Source: Candidatus Manganitrophaceae bacterium (GTDB lineage Bacteria; Nitrospirota; Nitrospiria; SBBL01; Manganitrophaceae). From it: a stretch of DNA of 64,000 nucleotides. A program made the translations under genes and the position numbers. A model generated the notes under the pieces. The model saw only the letters and a list, made by a program, of their open reading frames with translations, did not search any database and was not told where the DNA came from. Positions 33,985-42,987 of this stretch are shown in pieces. Location of the stretch: NCBI GenBank assembly GCA_016200325.1, contig JACQEZ010000014.1:144934-208933 (forward strand), written 5' to 3'. Numbering within the stretch: the stretch's first letter is position 1; every line of letters starts with the position of its first letter.

Positions 33985-35495
33985 AGCGGCTGGTCATGAC
34001 CCTCCGTCTGGTTGTTTTCTGGACGGGATGCACCGTCGGCCCCCGCTACCATCGGCCGACGGTCCCGGTGCCGCCGCAGTGGCGAACCGAGTCGGAAACG
34101 GCCGAGTCGCTGGCCGATCTAAAGTGGTGGGATCTTTTTACCGACCCTCAGTTGCAAACATTGATTCGTGTCGCGCTCGATCAAAATAAAAACCTCCGGT
34201 CGGCCGCGGCGCGCGTGGCGCAGTTCCGCGCCAATGTGACGGTCGCCCGTTCCAATCAATTTCCCCAGGTTCAGATCCATGCCAGCGCGACGCGCCAACG
34301 GAGCTCGAAGGCGGGTCCCCTCCCCCTTTTTCCAGGGGTGAAGCCGGAAGTCAGCGACTTTCAGCTGAATGGCGAGGTGAGCTATCAAGCCGATTTTTGG
34401 GGGCAGTACCGGCGCTTCACCGAGGAGGCGCGGGCCAATTTACTCGCCACCGAGGAGGCACGCCGAAATGTCATCCTCTCGGTGGTCAGCGGGGTGGCGC
34501 AGAGCTATTTTCAACTCCGCGAGCTCGATCTTGAGCTGGAAGTTACCCGCAGGACGATCGCTTCCTTCCAGGATTCGCTGCAATTGACGCAGATCCGATT
34601 TCAGGGGGGGGTCGCCTCCGAGCTCGATGTGCGTCAGGCGGAAACGGCGCTCTATACGGCCACCTCGCAGATCCCGCTGATCGAGGAGCAGATCGCGCAG
34701 CAGGAGAATGCGCTGAGCCTCCTCCTGGGGCAGAACCCCGCGCCCATTGCACGCGGCCTGAGATTGACCGAACAGAAACTCCCCCCGAGGATTCCGGCGG
34801 GATTGCCGTCCCAGTTATTGGAACGCCGCCCCGATATCCGGCAATCGGAGCAACAGCTGGTCGCGGTCTATGCCGCCGTCGGCGTGGCGAAGGCGCAGCT
34901 CTTTCCCCAGATTCCGCTGACCGGCATGGGAGGGTATGAGAGCGCGCAACTTTCCGATCTGCTGAATGCGCCGGCCCTGACGTGGCAGTTGGTGCTGGGG
35001 CTGACGGCGCCGCTCTTCAACGGCGGAAGGCTGCGCGGAAACCTGGCCGCGGCAAAAGCGAGCCAGCAAGAGGCGCAAATTGCATATGAGGCAGCGGTGC
35101 AACAAGCGTTTGCCGACGTGGAGAATGCGTTGATCGCTTATCGCAAATCGACCGAGCAGCTGCGCGCCCAGGAATTGCTGGTCTCCTCATCGGACGCGGC
35201 GCTTCGACTGGCCACGTTGCAATACACGAACGGTGTATCGGACTATCTCACCGTGCTCGATTCTCAGCGGCAGCTTTTTAATGCCCAGATCTCCCAAGCC
35301 CAAACACAAGGGGTCGTCCTGACCTCCTTGGTACAGCTCTATGCCGCGCTGGGCGGGGGATGGGCGTTCCTGATTGATGTTTTTTATCCCAATCCATTGC
35401 GTCCTCGACCCCGATTTTGGGGATACTCCGATTGGATAGGTGGCGTACTCTCCAAGTGGAGGATTGCAGCGGGCGGAGCCAACATCGTATCGTAA
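33981..35495 (+). CDS. Outer-membrane efflux factor (NodT/OprM type)
   Basis: This 504-residue TolC-superfamily protein forms an outer-membrane channel for tripartite efflux. It has a signal sequence with possible lipidation Cys (FWTGC) and two OEP domains with the usual repeats (LDQNKNLRSAAARVAQFRA and QQAFADVENALIAYRKS). It overlaps the RND remnant stop by 4 bp (ATGA). The frame is intact, but it continues about 50 residues beyond the usual end (YAALGGGW) with an unrelated tail, which may reflect loss of the original stop. With pump and adaptor broken it may serve another system or be on its way to decay. Confidence 0.88.
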   Translation: MKRLVMTLRLVVFWTGCTVGPRYHRPTVPVPPQWRTESETAESLADLKWWDLFTDPQLQTLIRVALDQNKNLRSAAARVAQFRANVTVARSNQFPQVQIHASATRQRSSKAGPLPLFPGVKPEVSDFQLNGEVSYQADFWGQYRRFTEEARANLLATEEARRNVILSVVSGVAQSYFQLRELDLELEVTRRTIASFQDSLQLTQIRFQGGVASELDVRQAETALYTATSQIPLIEEQIAQQENALSLLLGQNPAPIARGLRLTEQKLPPRIPAGLPSQLLERRPDIRQSEQQLVAVYAAVGVAKAQLFPQIPLTGMGGYESAQLSDLLNAPALTWQLVLGLTAPLFNGGRLRGNLAAAKASQQEAQIAYEAAVQQAFADVENALIAYRKSTEQLRAQELLVSSSDAALRLATLQYTNGVSDYLTVLDSQRQLFNAQISQAQTQGVVLTSLVQLYAALGGGWAFLIDVFYPNPLRPRPRFWGYSDWIGGVLSKWRIAAGGANIVS

Positions 35496-35498
35496 AAA

Positions 35499-35548
35499 GT
35501 AATCCCTCCGCGTCTCTTTTTCGAAGATCTATACGTCGGGGGGATTAC
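35499..35548. repeat. Inverted repeat before actA
   Basis: GTAATCCCTCCG (35499-35510) and CGGGGGGATTAC (35537-35548) pair over 12 bp with one G-T wobble around a 26-nt loop. It lies directly after the efflux-factor stop and 55 bp before actA. It could end the upstream transcript or regulate the complex III operon. Confidence 0.45.
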
Positions 35549-35603
35549 ATTCAGATCCGAGTGGCGTCTCTGGGGGCCGTTAGATGAAAGGATTGTATTG
35601 TTC

Positions 35604-36116
35604 ATGCGGAAGTGGACGGGAGCACTCATAGCCCTGGTCGTCATTATCACCGCGTTGATTATCGGGTTTTTTTACTCTCAAGGGAGCGCCGATCTCAGAG
35701 GACAAGACCGGCAGCCGCTTGCCTTCAGCCATCAGCGGCATGCGGGACAATTGCAAATCAACTGTCTTTTTTGCCACCGCGGTGCCAATGTTTCTACGGC
35801 CGCATCGGTCCCCCCCGTTTACATCTGCATGACCTGCCATCGCGCTTTAAAAGAGCAGACGCCGGAGACGCAAAAGCTCCTCACCTATTGGAATAATAAG
35901 GAGCCGATCCCGTGGATTCGGCTGCAGCGGCTCCCCGATTTTGTCCGCTTTACCCACGAGATGCATCTGGCAGCCGGATTTAAATGCACCGAATGCCACG
36001 GCCAGGTGGCCCAGATGACCAGCACACCCCGCGCGGCGACCTTCGAGATGGGGTGGTGCATCAGCTGTCACCAACGGAACGGGGCGTCGAAAGATTGTTT
36101 TACGTGTCACTATTAA
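35604..36116 (+). CDS. actA: Alternative complex III subunit ActA, pentaheme cytochrome c
   Basis: This 170-residue protein has an N-terminal membrane anchor (about 6-24) and five CxxCH heme sites starting at Cys54, Cys75, Cys128, Cys152 and Cys165. That matches ActA of alternative complex III, which passes electrons from quinol oxidation towards periplasmic acceptors. The ATG at 35604 was chosen; a TTG two codons earlier is possible. It opens an operon-like run with ActB, ActC, ActD and ActE. The heme count is seen directly, and the subunit call rests on the neighbours. Confidence 0.9.
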   Translation: MRKWTGALIALVVIITALIIGFFYSQGSADLRGQDRQPLAFSHQRHAGQLQINCLFCHRGANVSTAASVPPVYICMTCHRALKEQTPETQKLLTYWNNKEPIPWIRLQRLPDFVRFTHEMHLAAGFKCTECHGQVAQMTSTPRAATFEMGWCISCHQRNGASKDCFTCHY

Positions 36117-36142
36117 AAGGTTCGGAATGGAGAAGACAGAAT

Positions 36143-36194
36143 CCAGAAGTCAGAATAAAAGCAGTCCTTCTGAATTCTGACTCCTGACTTCTGG
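36143..36194. repeat. AGAAGTCAG-type inverted repeat between actA and actB
   Basis: CCAGAAGTCAG (36143-36153) and CTGACTTCTGG (36184-36194) are perfect 11-bp inverted arms inside a tract of related GTCAGAAT/ATTCTGAC words. The same 10-bp core recurs at 41576-41641. Confidence 0.7.
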
Positions 36195-36223
36195 CTTCTG
36201 AATTCTCATCTTTTGAGGACCCC

Positions 36224-38413
36224 ATGGATTTAAAACGACGCGATTTCTTGAAGGTACTCGGGGTGACCGCCGCCGGCTCCCTGCTTCCCGGCTGCGCCGG
36301 CGAGACGAAGAAGCTGATTCCCTATGTCATCCCCGATGAGGAGATCATACCGGGGGTGGCCGATTGGTATGCCTCGGTCTGTCGCGAGTGCGACGCCGGC
36401 TGCGGCATCCTCGTCCGGGTGATGGAGGGGCGGGCGAAGAAGGTCGAGGGAAATCCGGCTCATCCGGTGAACCGAGGAAAGCTCTGCGCGAAGGGACAGG
36501 CGAGCCTCCAGGGACTCTACAACCCGGATCGGATTCAGGAGCCGCTCCAGCGCGAGGGAGCGCGGGGAGAGGGACGGTTTAGACCGATCAGTTGGGAGGA
36601 TGGCATCTCGCGGTGGGTGTCGACGCTCGAAAAATATCCGGGCGGCGCGGTGATGATCAGCCGACCGGTCCCGGGGACCTTGTCCCGCCTTTTTTCGACC
36701 TTCATGAAAGAGATTTCAGGAAGGCTCCTTTTTTATGACCCGTCGGGGGAGGGGACGCTGCAGGCGGCGAATCGCCGGAGTTTCGGCGTCGACCGTTTCC
36801 CCGAGTATGATATTGCGAACGCAACCTATCTTCTCTCCTTCGGAACTCCTTTTCTCTCCGACTGGCTCTCGCCGGTCCACTACGGTCTCGCTTATGGTGA
36901 AATGCGTCAGGGGCGTCCCGCCGTGCGGGGTCGGTTCGTTCAAATAGAGCCGCGGCTTTCAATGACCGCCGCCAGCGCCGACCGTTGGGTGCCGCTCCGC
37001 CCCGGAACCGAGGGGCTTTTGGCGCTGGGGATCGGACAGGTGATTCTTAAAGAGGGGCGCGTTCGGCTCGCTCAGGGAGATCGAAGCCGGTTCGAGAAAC
37101 TCTATGGCACCGTCTCACTCGACCAGATCGCGGCGAAAACAGAAGTGCCGCGTGAAGAGATCATCCGATTGGCGCGGGAATTCTCCGAAGCGGCCGCCCC
37201 GCTCGCGATCGGCGGCGGGACCGCCTCGTCGCAGACCAACGGTACGAATACGTTGATGGCGGTGAATGCCCTGAACCTCTTGGTCGGGAATCTCGGTGAG
37301 TCGGGCGGCATTCGGTTTATCGAGCCGCTTCAAGGTTTTCCGGCCGCTGCGGCGACTCCTGTCTCGGATCAGGCGCTTCTGAATCTGAAAGATTCGTTTA
37401 AAAACAAAAAGCGGTCACTCCTGATGCTCTATCAGTCGAACCCACTTTACACCCTTCCTCCTTCGACCCACTTCGGAGAGGTGTTCGATCAAGCGGCCTT
37501 CACCGTGAGCTTCAGCTCTTTCATGGATGAGTCGACCGCCATGGCCGATCTGATCCTTCCCGACCATTTCTTCTTGGAGGCATGGGGAGATTTCCTGAGC
37601 GACGGAGGGACGCCCGCCGCGGGGCTCGGACAGCCGGTGGTCATTCCCCGTAACAATACCCGACCGGTCGGCGATCTGTTCTTGAGCGCCGCGAAGCGAA
37701 TCGGAGGGAACATTGAGAAGCAGCTTCCCTGGACCGATTTCCGGACGATGCTCGAAGACCAGTGGAAAACGTTTCTCGCCCGTGAGGTGCCCGGCCAACC
37801 TTTTGAGATCGCCTGGATCGAACGGCTTCAACAGGGAGGGTGGTGGAAACCGGAGCAAAGGCTCATCTCGGTTTCGCGCAGACCGCTTCCGGAGTCCATC
37901 GAGTCAGCCCAATTCGAAGGGGATGAAAAACAATTTCCGTTTTATCTGACCCTCTTCGAATCGATGGGATTGCAACGTGGAGAAGGGGCGAACCGTCCCT
38001 GGCTTCAGGAGCTTCCCGACCCGGCGACCACCGTGGTTTGGGGAAGCTGGGTCGAGATCAATCCGAGGACGGCGCGGCAATATGGAATTCAGGAGCGAGA
38101 GATCGTCCGGGTGATCTCTCCCTATGGCGAGGTGGAAGCGCCGGTGATCTTTTTCCCCGGAAATCGCCCCGATCTAATCAGCATGCCGCTTGGACAGGGG
38201 CACACCGCTTATGGCCGCTACGCAAAGGGACGGGGGGTGAACCCGGTGATATTGCTGGCGCCGCTGGTCGACCGCGATTCCGGGACGTTGGCGATGGGAG
38301 CGACCCGGGTCCGGATTGAGCGGACCGGCCGTCGTGGAAAGCCGGTCTTGGTCGACCAGACCGGGGAAGGAACGAGAAGAAGTCCGGAGGGAAGAAGACG
38401 AAGCGAGACCTGA
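36224..38413 (+). CDS. actB: Alternative complex III ActB, molybdopterin-oxidoreductase-like part
   Basis: This 729-residue protein starts with a Tat-like signal (RRDFLKVLG) and a possible lipobox (LLPGC). One [4Fe-4S] motif follows (CRECDAGC then CAKG) and the rest is a molybdopterin-oxidoreductase fold. ActB proteins keep this fold without using molybdenum. In most described complexes this part and the ferredoxin part form one polypeptide. Here it ends at 38413 and the ferredoxin part is a separate gene 27 bp later. GAGG precedes the ATG. The protein sits on the periplasmic side and relays electrons in the complex. Confidence 0.9.
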   Translation: MDLKRRDFLKVLGVTAAGSLLPGCAGETKKLIPYVIPDEEIIPGVADWYASVCRECDAGCGILVRVMEGRAKKVEGNPAHPVNRGKLCAKGQASLQGLYNPDRIQEPLQREGARGEGRFRPISWEDGISRWVSTLEKYPGGAVMISRPVPGTLSRLFSTFMKEISGRLLFYDPSGEGTLQAANRRSFGVDRFPEYDIANATYLLSFGTPFLSDWLSPVHYGLAYGEMRQGRPAVRGRFVQIEPRLSMTAASADRWVPLRPGTEGLLALGIGQVILKEGRVRLAQGDRSRFEKLYGTVSLDQIAAKTEVPREEIIRLAREFSEAAAPLAIGGGTASSQTNGTNTLMAVNALNLLVGNLGESGGIRFIEPLQGFPAAAATPVSDQALLNLKDSFKNKKRSLLMLYQSNPLYTLPPSTHFGEVFDQAAFTVSFSSFMDESTAMADLILPDHFFLEAWGDFLSDGGTPAAGLGQPVVIPRNNTRPVGDLFLSAAKRIGGNIEKQLPWTDFRTMLEDQWKTFLAREVPGQPFEIAWIERLQQGGWWKPEQRLISVSRRPLPESIESAQFEGDEKQFPFYLTLFESMGLQRGEGANRPWLQELPDPATTVVWGSWVEINPRTARQYGIQEREIVRVISPYGEVEAPVIFFPGNRPDLISMPLGQGHTAYGRYAKGRGVNPVILLAPLVDRDSGTLAMGATRVRIERTGRRGKPVLVDQTGEGTRRSPEGRRRSET

Positions 38414-38439
38414 GGAACGATGGATGAGGAGAGACTGAG

Positions 38440-39162
38440 ATGGTGGACTATCGGGATCAGAATGCGCCGCCGGGAGGACCGTATCAATGGGGAATGGTGA
38501 TCGACCTCGATCGCTGCACCGGCTGCGAGGCGTGCGTGGTTGCCTGCCGGGCTGAAAACAACGTCCGGATTTCCGGGGAAGAGGAGGCGTCGAAGGGGCG
38601 GGCGAACTATTGGATTCGCATCGAGCGCTACTGGGAAGGGGAATATCCGAACGCGCAGCTGAAGTTCATGCCGGTCCTCTGCCAGCACTGCGGCAGCGCC
38701 CCCTGTGAGCCGGTCTGCCCGGTTTATGCGGCCTATCATACCCCGGATGGGTTGAATGCGCAGGTTTATAACCGCTGTGTCGGCGTCCGCTACTGCGGCA
38801 ACAACTGTCCCTATACCGTCCGCTACTTCAATTGGTTCGATCCGCATTGGGATGAGCCGCTCAACGAGCAGCTCAACCCCGATGTCACGGTGCGGTCGGG
38901 CGGGGTGATGGAGAAGTGCACCTTCTGCGTCCAGCGGATTCGGGGAGCGCAGCGGACGGCGCAAAAAGAAGGGCGGCGGGTCAAAGACGGCGAGATCACC
39001 CCGGCCTGCGTCCAGAGCTGCCCGACCGAGGCGCTGGTCTTCGGTGATCGAAATGACCCGAACAGCCGGGTCTCCAAGCTGAAGGAGAGCCGGCGCGGCT
39101 TCAGGCTGTTGGAAGAGCTCGGAACGGAGCCGGCGATTACCTATCTAAAAAAGGCGGAGTAG
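38440..39162 (+). CDS. actB: Alternative complex III ActB, four-cluster ferredoxin part
   Basis: This 240-residue protein carries the cluster-binding motifs of the NrfC/PsrB/ActB2 family: CTGCEACVVAC, CQHCGSAPCEPVC, CVGVRYCGNNC, CTFCVQRI and CVQSC. This is enough for three [4Fe-4S] and one [3Fe-4S] cluster. It has no signal peptide of its own, so export would depend on its partner carrying the Tat-like signal. It directly follows the larger ActB part and precedes ActC. A separate gene for this domain is the split form of ActB. Confidence 0.9.
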   Translation: MVDYRDQNAPPGGPYQWGMVIDLDRCTGCEACVVACRAENNVRISGEEEASKGRANYWIRIERYWEGEYPNAQLKFMPVLCQHCGSAPCEPVCPVYAAYHTPDGLNAQVYNRCVGVRYCGNNCPYTVRYFNWFDPHWDEPLNEQLNPDVTVRSGGVMEKCTFCVQRIRGAQRTAQKEGRRVKDGEITPACVQSCPTEALVFGDRNDPNSRVSKLKESRRGFRLLEELGTEPAITYLKKAE

Positions 39163-39201
39163 CTTAAAGCCTGCGAGGCGCCCAAGGGAAAGGCAAAAGC
39201 A

Positions 39202-40575
39202 ATGGAAGCACGGAAAGAATTTTTCCCGTCGCATCAGAAACGGGTCGGCGAGAAGGAGCATCTCGATCAAATTCAGAAGATCAACCAAGATCTTTTGCGT
39301 CCGCTCAGCCAGACCCGCTGGCCCTATTTTTTGATCCTATTGCTCCTCTTTGTCCTCGCCTTTGCCGGCGGGGCGGCTTGGGATTATCAACTTGAGACCG
39401 GCATCGGACAGACCGGGCTTCATCCCCCGATCTTCTGGGGGATCTATATCGCCTCCTTTGTTTTCTGGGTCGGCGTCAGTCACTCGGGAACCTTCATCTC
39501 CGGCGCCTTAAGGCTTTCCAATGCGGAGTGGCGGCGGCCGATCACCCGGATTGCCGAGCTGATGACCCTCTTCTCGGTCATCGTCGCCGCGCTGTTTATC
39601 TTTATCCATCTTGGCCGGGCGTGGCGGTTTTATTACCTGATTCCGTATCCCAACCAGCGACAGATCTGGCCGAACTTCCGCTCGCCGTTGATGTGGGACG
39701 CGACGGCGATTTTCACCTATGCGACCTCCAGCCTCATTTATCTCTATCTTCCTTTGATCCCCGATTTCGCCTTGATGCGGGATCGCGTTCAGGGGTGGCG
39801 GCGGATTTTCTATCGCGTCCTCTCCCTCGGTTGGCGGGGGACCCAGACCGAGTGGCGCTGGCTCGGGATGGCAATCCGGATCATTACGATTCTCATCGTT
39901 CTGGTGATGGTCTCCGTGCACTCCATCGTCGGCCTTGATTTCGCCGCCGCGTTGGTGCCCGGCTGGCATTCTTCGATTATTCCCCCCTATTTCGTCATCG
40001 GCGCCATCCACTCCGGAATGGCCACCGTGGTCATGGGGCTCTATCTGGTCCGGAAGTTCTACCGGCTTCAGGATTACATTCGGCTGGAACATTTCGACAA
40101 GATGGGAAAGCTGATGATCGTGATCACCCTCTCCTGGGGCTACTTCTATTTTATGGATCGTTTCGTCGCTTGGTATGGAAAGATTCCGGACGAGATGGCG
40201 GTGATCGACGCGGTCATGTATGGACCGTATGCGTTTCAGCAGTGGTTGATGGTCGTCTTCAACTTCGTCATTCCGATCATTGCGCTCACGATTCCTACGT
40301 TTCGGCGGTGGCCGCTGGGGGTGATGATCATCGGCATTTTGATTAACATCGGGATGTATATCGAGCGGGTGTTGATCATCGTTCCCTCTTTAGGGCACCC
40401 CCGACTGCCGTATGCCTGGGGACGGTATTTCCCCACGATCGTGGAGCTGACCATTCTGCTCGGATCATTTTCTCTTTTCTTGCTCCTGTATGTGTTGGCG
40501 ATCAAATTTGTCCCGGTGATTTCGATCTGGGAAGAGAAAGAAGGGATCATGCATGGCAGACGGGACGAGCGCTAA
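39202..40575 (+). CDS. actC: Alternative complex III ActC, NrfD-like membrane subunit
   Basis: This 457-residue integral membrane protein has about ten helices and the NrfD/PsrC pattern (HPPIFWGIYIASFVFWVGVSHSGTFISGALRL). A further conserved region contains LDFAAALVPGWHSSIIPPYF. The family provides the quinol-binding site of alternative complex III. Its last 23 bases overlap the actD start, so the two are translationally coupled. Only one NrfD-like subunit is present. ActF, the second one in many complexes, is absent from this window. Confidence 0.92.
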   Translation: MEARKEFFPSHQKRVGEKEHLDQIQKINQDLLRPLSQTRWPYFLILLLLFVLAFAGGAAWDYQLETGIGQTGLHPPIFWGIYIASFVFWVGVSHSGTFISGALRLSNAEWRRPITRIAELMTLFSVIVAALFIFIHLGRAWRFYYLIPYPNQRQIWPNFRSPLMWDATAIFTYATSSLIYLYLPLIPDFALMRDRVQGWRRIFYRVLSLGWRGTQTEWRWLGMAIRIITILIVLVMVSVHSIVGLDFAAALVPGWHSSIIPPYFVIGAIHSGMATVVMGLYLVRKFYRLQDYIRLEHFDKMGKLMIVITLSWGYFYFMDRFVAWYGKIPDEMAVIDAVMYGPYAFQQWLMVVFNFVIPIIALTIPTFRRWPLGVMIIGILINIGMYIERVLIIVPSLGHPRLPYAWGRYFPTIVELTILLGSFSLFLLLYVLAIKFVPVISIWEEKEGIMHGRRDER

Positions 40576-41092
40576 ATCCAAGGCAAAGTCGATCATCTTC
40601 GGTCTTTTCCAGCCGGCGACGCCGCTGGAGCCGATTCTCGATCGGCTGAGAAAGATGGACCTTCCGGAGCGGGAGGTCGAGCTCTCATCGACCTTCCCGA
40701 TGAAGGCGCTTCCGGTCGGGGTTGGATGGCGGCGGGTTCAGCTTTATCATGTGACCCTGATCGCCGGCGCGATCGGGATTCTCTTCGGTTTTTTGCTGGC
40801 CGGGGGAAGCATGGCGATCTATCCGCTCCGGACCGGCGGCAAGCCGATCGTTCCGATGCCGATCGTCGGAATCGTCTCTTACGAAACGATGATGCTCTTT
40901 GCGATTGTCACCACGTTTCTGACCACGGCGATCAAAATTATTCGAAGTCACCGCGGGAAGGTCGAATATGATAACCGGATCGACGAGGGATTCTTCGGGA
41001 TTTCCGTCTGGGTCGATCGGGACGATCCGAGGACCGGGACGATCCAGACCCTTTTCCAGGAATTCGGGGCGGTGGAGGTAGAGGTTCGATGA
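40553..41092 (+). CDS. actD: Alternative complex III ActD (DUF3341)
   Basis: This 179-residue protein has two membrane helices near the middle (about 66-86 and 104-126) flanked by soluble ends. The C-terminal part (FFGISVWVDRDDP) is typical of DUF3341/ActD, a small membrane subunit of alternative complex III without cofactors. Both ends overlap neighbours: actC by 23 bases and actE by 4, which shows tight coupling. Confidence 0.9.
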   Translation: MADGTSAKSKAKSIIFGLFQPATPLEPILDRLRKMDLPEREVELSSTFPMKALPVGVGWRRVQLYHVTLIAGAIGILFGFLLAGGSMAIYPLRTGGKPIVPMPIVGIVSYETMMLFAIVTTFLTTAIKIIRSHRGKVEYDNRIDEGFFGISVWVDRDDPRTGTIQTLFQEFGAVEVEVR

Positions 41093-41616
41093 AAGGGCCT
41101 TGGCGCCGAATCGTGTTGTCACTCCTCTATGGGATTACTTTCGCGGGGATCGCTTTCGGGGCCGCCGGGTGTTCGCGCGACATGGCCGAGCAGCCGTCGT
41201 TCCAGCCGCAGGAGGCGCCCCGTCTGCACTCTCCGGAGGGGAGCATCCCGCAGAAGAGCCGGGCCGTGCTCACCTCTCCTCCCGGGTCGACGCCCGAAAC
41301 GGTCGGCCGCGGCGCCGCGCTTTTTGAAATCAACTGCGCTCACTGTCATGGAAAAATCGGATTGGGAGACGGGCCGGCCGGCTCGCACCTGGTCCTCCAG
41401 CCGTTTAATCTCCATGCGCCCCAAACGCAGCAGCGCTCGGCGGAGGAGATTTTTGAAATCATCACCCACGGCCGGGTGGTGATGCCGTCGTTCAACGGGG
41501 TCCTCTCGGTTGAGGAGCGATGGGATTTAGCTTACTTCGTGAAGTCGTTTGGAAAGCAAAACGGAAGTCAGAAGACAGAAGTCAGGAGTCAGAAGAAGGC
41601 AGAGACCCAAGGGTGA
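41089..41616 (+). CDS. actE: Alternative complex III ActE, monoheme cytochrome c lipoprotein
   Basis: This 175-residue lipoprotein (lipobox GAAGC) has one CxxCH site (CAHCHGKIGLGDGP) and a distal Met ligand candidate (GRVVMPSF), so it is a class I cytochrome c. ActE passes electrons from the complex to a terminal oxidase or soluble cytochrome. The last 20 codons run into the AGAAGTCAG repeat, giving an Lys/Gln/Ser-rich tail unlike the family, which suggests repeat insertion near the original stop. Confidence 0.9.
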   Translation: MKGPWRRIVLSLLYGITFAGIAFGAAGCSRDMAEQPSFQPQEAPRLHSPEGSIPQKSRAVLTSPPGSTPETVGRGAALFEINCAHCHGKIGLGDGPAGSHLVLQPFNLHAPQTQQRSAEEIFEIITHGRVVMPSFNGVLSVEERWDLAYFVKSFGKQNGSQKTEVRSQKKAETQG

Positions 41617-41648
41617 TCCTTTTTTCTGATTCTGACTTCTGAATTTTT
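41576..41648. repeat. AGAAGTCAG-type inverted repeat at the end of actE
   Basis: CAGAAGTCAG (41576-41585) and CTGACTTCTG (41632-41641) are perfect 10-bp arms followed by AATTTTTTT. The first arm lies inside the actE coding end. It could act as a weak terminator or processing site between actE and the oxidase genes. Confidence 0.6.
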
Positions 41649-41660
41649 TTGGAGTTTTTG

Positions 41661-42929
41661 ATGTCCGATATTTTAGAAAAACTCGGCCCCGTCCATCTTC
41701 CCCTCCTGGGGAACAGCGTCGCCGTGGGAATTTTCAGCCTGCTTCATATCGCCCTCGCGAGCCTCGCGGTCGCCTTCGTCGTCATCGCGCCGGTTTTTGA
41801 ATCGATGGAGCGGGAGAACCGATTTCACGCCGACGTCGCCCTGGGGCTGACCCGCTTTACGCTGATCACCTTTACCGTCAGCACCGTATTGGCGGTGATC
41901 ATGCTGGAGCTCTTTGTGGGACTCTTCCCGTTGACCAACAGCTGGGTGTTCAACCGGTTTCGGCATCCGATTTACTTCGGTGTCGCCGCCTTCTTTCTGC
42001 TGCTCTTTACCCTATACCCCTACTATCACTACTGGGAGCCGATCCGGCGGCGAAGTCGATCGCTTCATCTCACCCTCGGCTTTCTGGCGGCATTTTTCGC
42101 GTTGATCTGGGTGGCCATTTTGGACGGGATCGGCTCGTACATGCTGACGCCGGGCGGAAGGGGCCTTTTTAACCCCACTTGGATTCCGCTGATGATCCAT
42201 CGGTTCTTCGGGAATTTCGTCTTCGGCGGGTTTGCCATCGCCGCCTATGCCGCCTGGATGCTCGGAAGAAAAAAAGGGACCCCTGACGAGCCGTATTATC
42301 TCCATCTCTTGAAGACCGGCTTCCTGATCGGACTCGGAGCGCTCCTGATCCAGCCCTTTACCGGACTCTTCTATGCGACCCAGATCCATCAGGCCGACCC
42401 CGCCGCTTACCAGCAGACAATCCAGGGCCGATATCAGGGATGGGTCTATCTCCAATTTGCTTTAATTGCGCTCCTCTTCGTCGGTAGCCATTTTTTATTG
42501 CGGACGTCGCGCTCAACGCGGAAAGGGACATTCCTCTCGGAAGGAATCGTCTTGTTAATCGCCCTCCTGATGGTTGTCTTCGTGGAGCTTCCGATGGTCC
42601 GTCGTCTCTTTACCTTTGCGCTCGTTGCATTGACCTTTTTTTATCTCTACAGCGGTTGGCGGGGATGGAGGGCGGCAGGAGGAGAGCAACTCAACCGAAC
42701 CGGGGTTCGCCGGCTGACGATGACATTGGGGATCGTCGCTCTCTTCACCTACTGGACGATGGGAACGATCCGTGAGACGGCGCGGCGGCCTGACACCGTC
42801 CGGGGGATGATCTCATTGCAAGATGAGTCGCAGACACCGAAATTCTTTACCCGCGGCGAGACCCCGGCCTCGACCGGAACCCCCCCTCAAAAGGGAGGGA
42901 CGTCGGAGAACCCGGAGCCGAGGGGATAG
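41661..42929 (+). CDS. Cytochrome bd-like oxidase subunit, first copy
   Basis: This 422-residue membrane protein has about nine helices and resembles CydA-type quinol oxidase subunits distantly. The conserved core (GSYMLTPGGRGLFNPTWIPLMIHRFFGN) carries a His that could bind heme, and another His lies in the first helix (FSLLHIALAS). The ending YWTMGTIRETARRP is shared with the next gene product. The ATG at 41661 has GGAG 8 nt upstream. Such bd-like proteins are known from Nitrospirota next to complex III-like modules. Heme content and oxygen reduction are inferred. Confidence 0.83.
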   Translation: MSDILEKLGPVHLPLLGNSVAVGIFSLLHIALASLAVAFVVIAPVFESMERENRFHADVALGLTRFTLITFTVSTVLAVIMLELFVGLFPLTNSWVFNRFRHPIYFGVAAFFLLLFTLYPYYHYWEPIRRRSRSLHLTLGFLAAFFALIWVAILDGIGSYMLTPGGRGLFNPTWIPLMIHRFFGNFVFGGFAIAAYAAWMLGRKKGTPDEPYYLHLLKTGFLIGLGALLIQPFTGLFYATQIHQADPAAYQQTIQGRYQGWVYLQFALIALLFVGSHFLLRTSRSTRKGTFLSEGIVLLIALLMVVFVELPMVRRLFTFALVALTFFYLYSGWRGWRAAGGEQLNRTGVRRLTMTLGIVALFTYWTMGTIRETARRPDTVRGMISLQDESQTPKFFTRGETPASTGTPPQKGGTSENPEPRG

Positions 42930-42987
42930 ATGTCACCAGAGAGCCGAAGGTGCCTCTGTGTGAATTAGAATAAGAAGGAGGAAGCGG

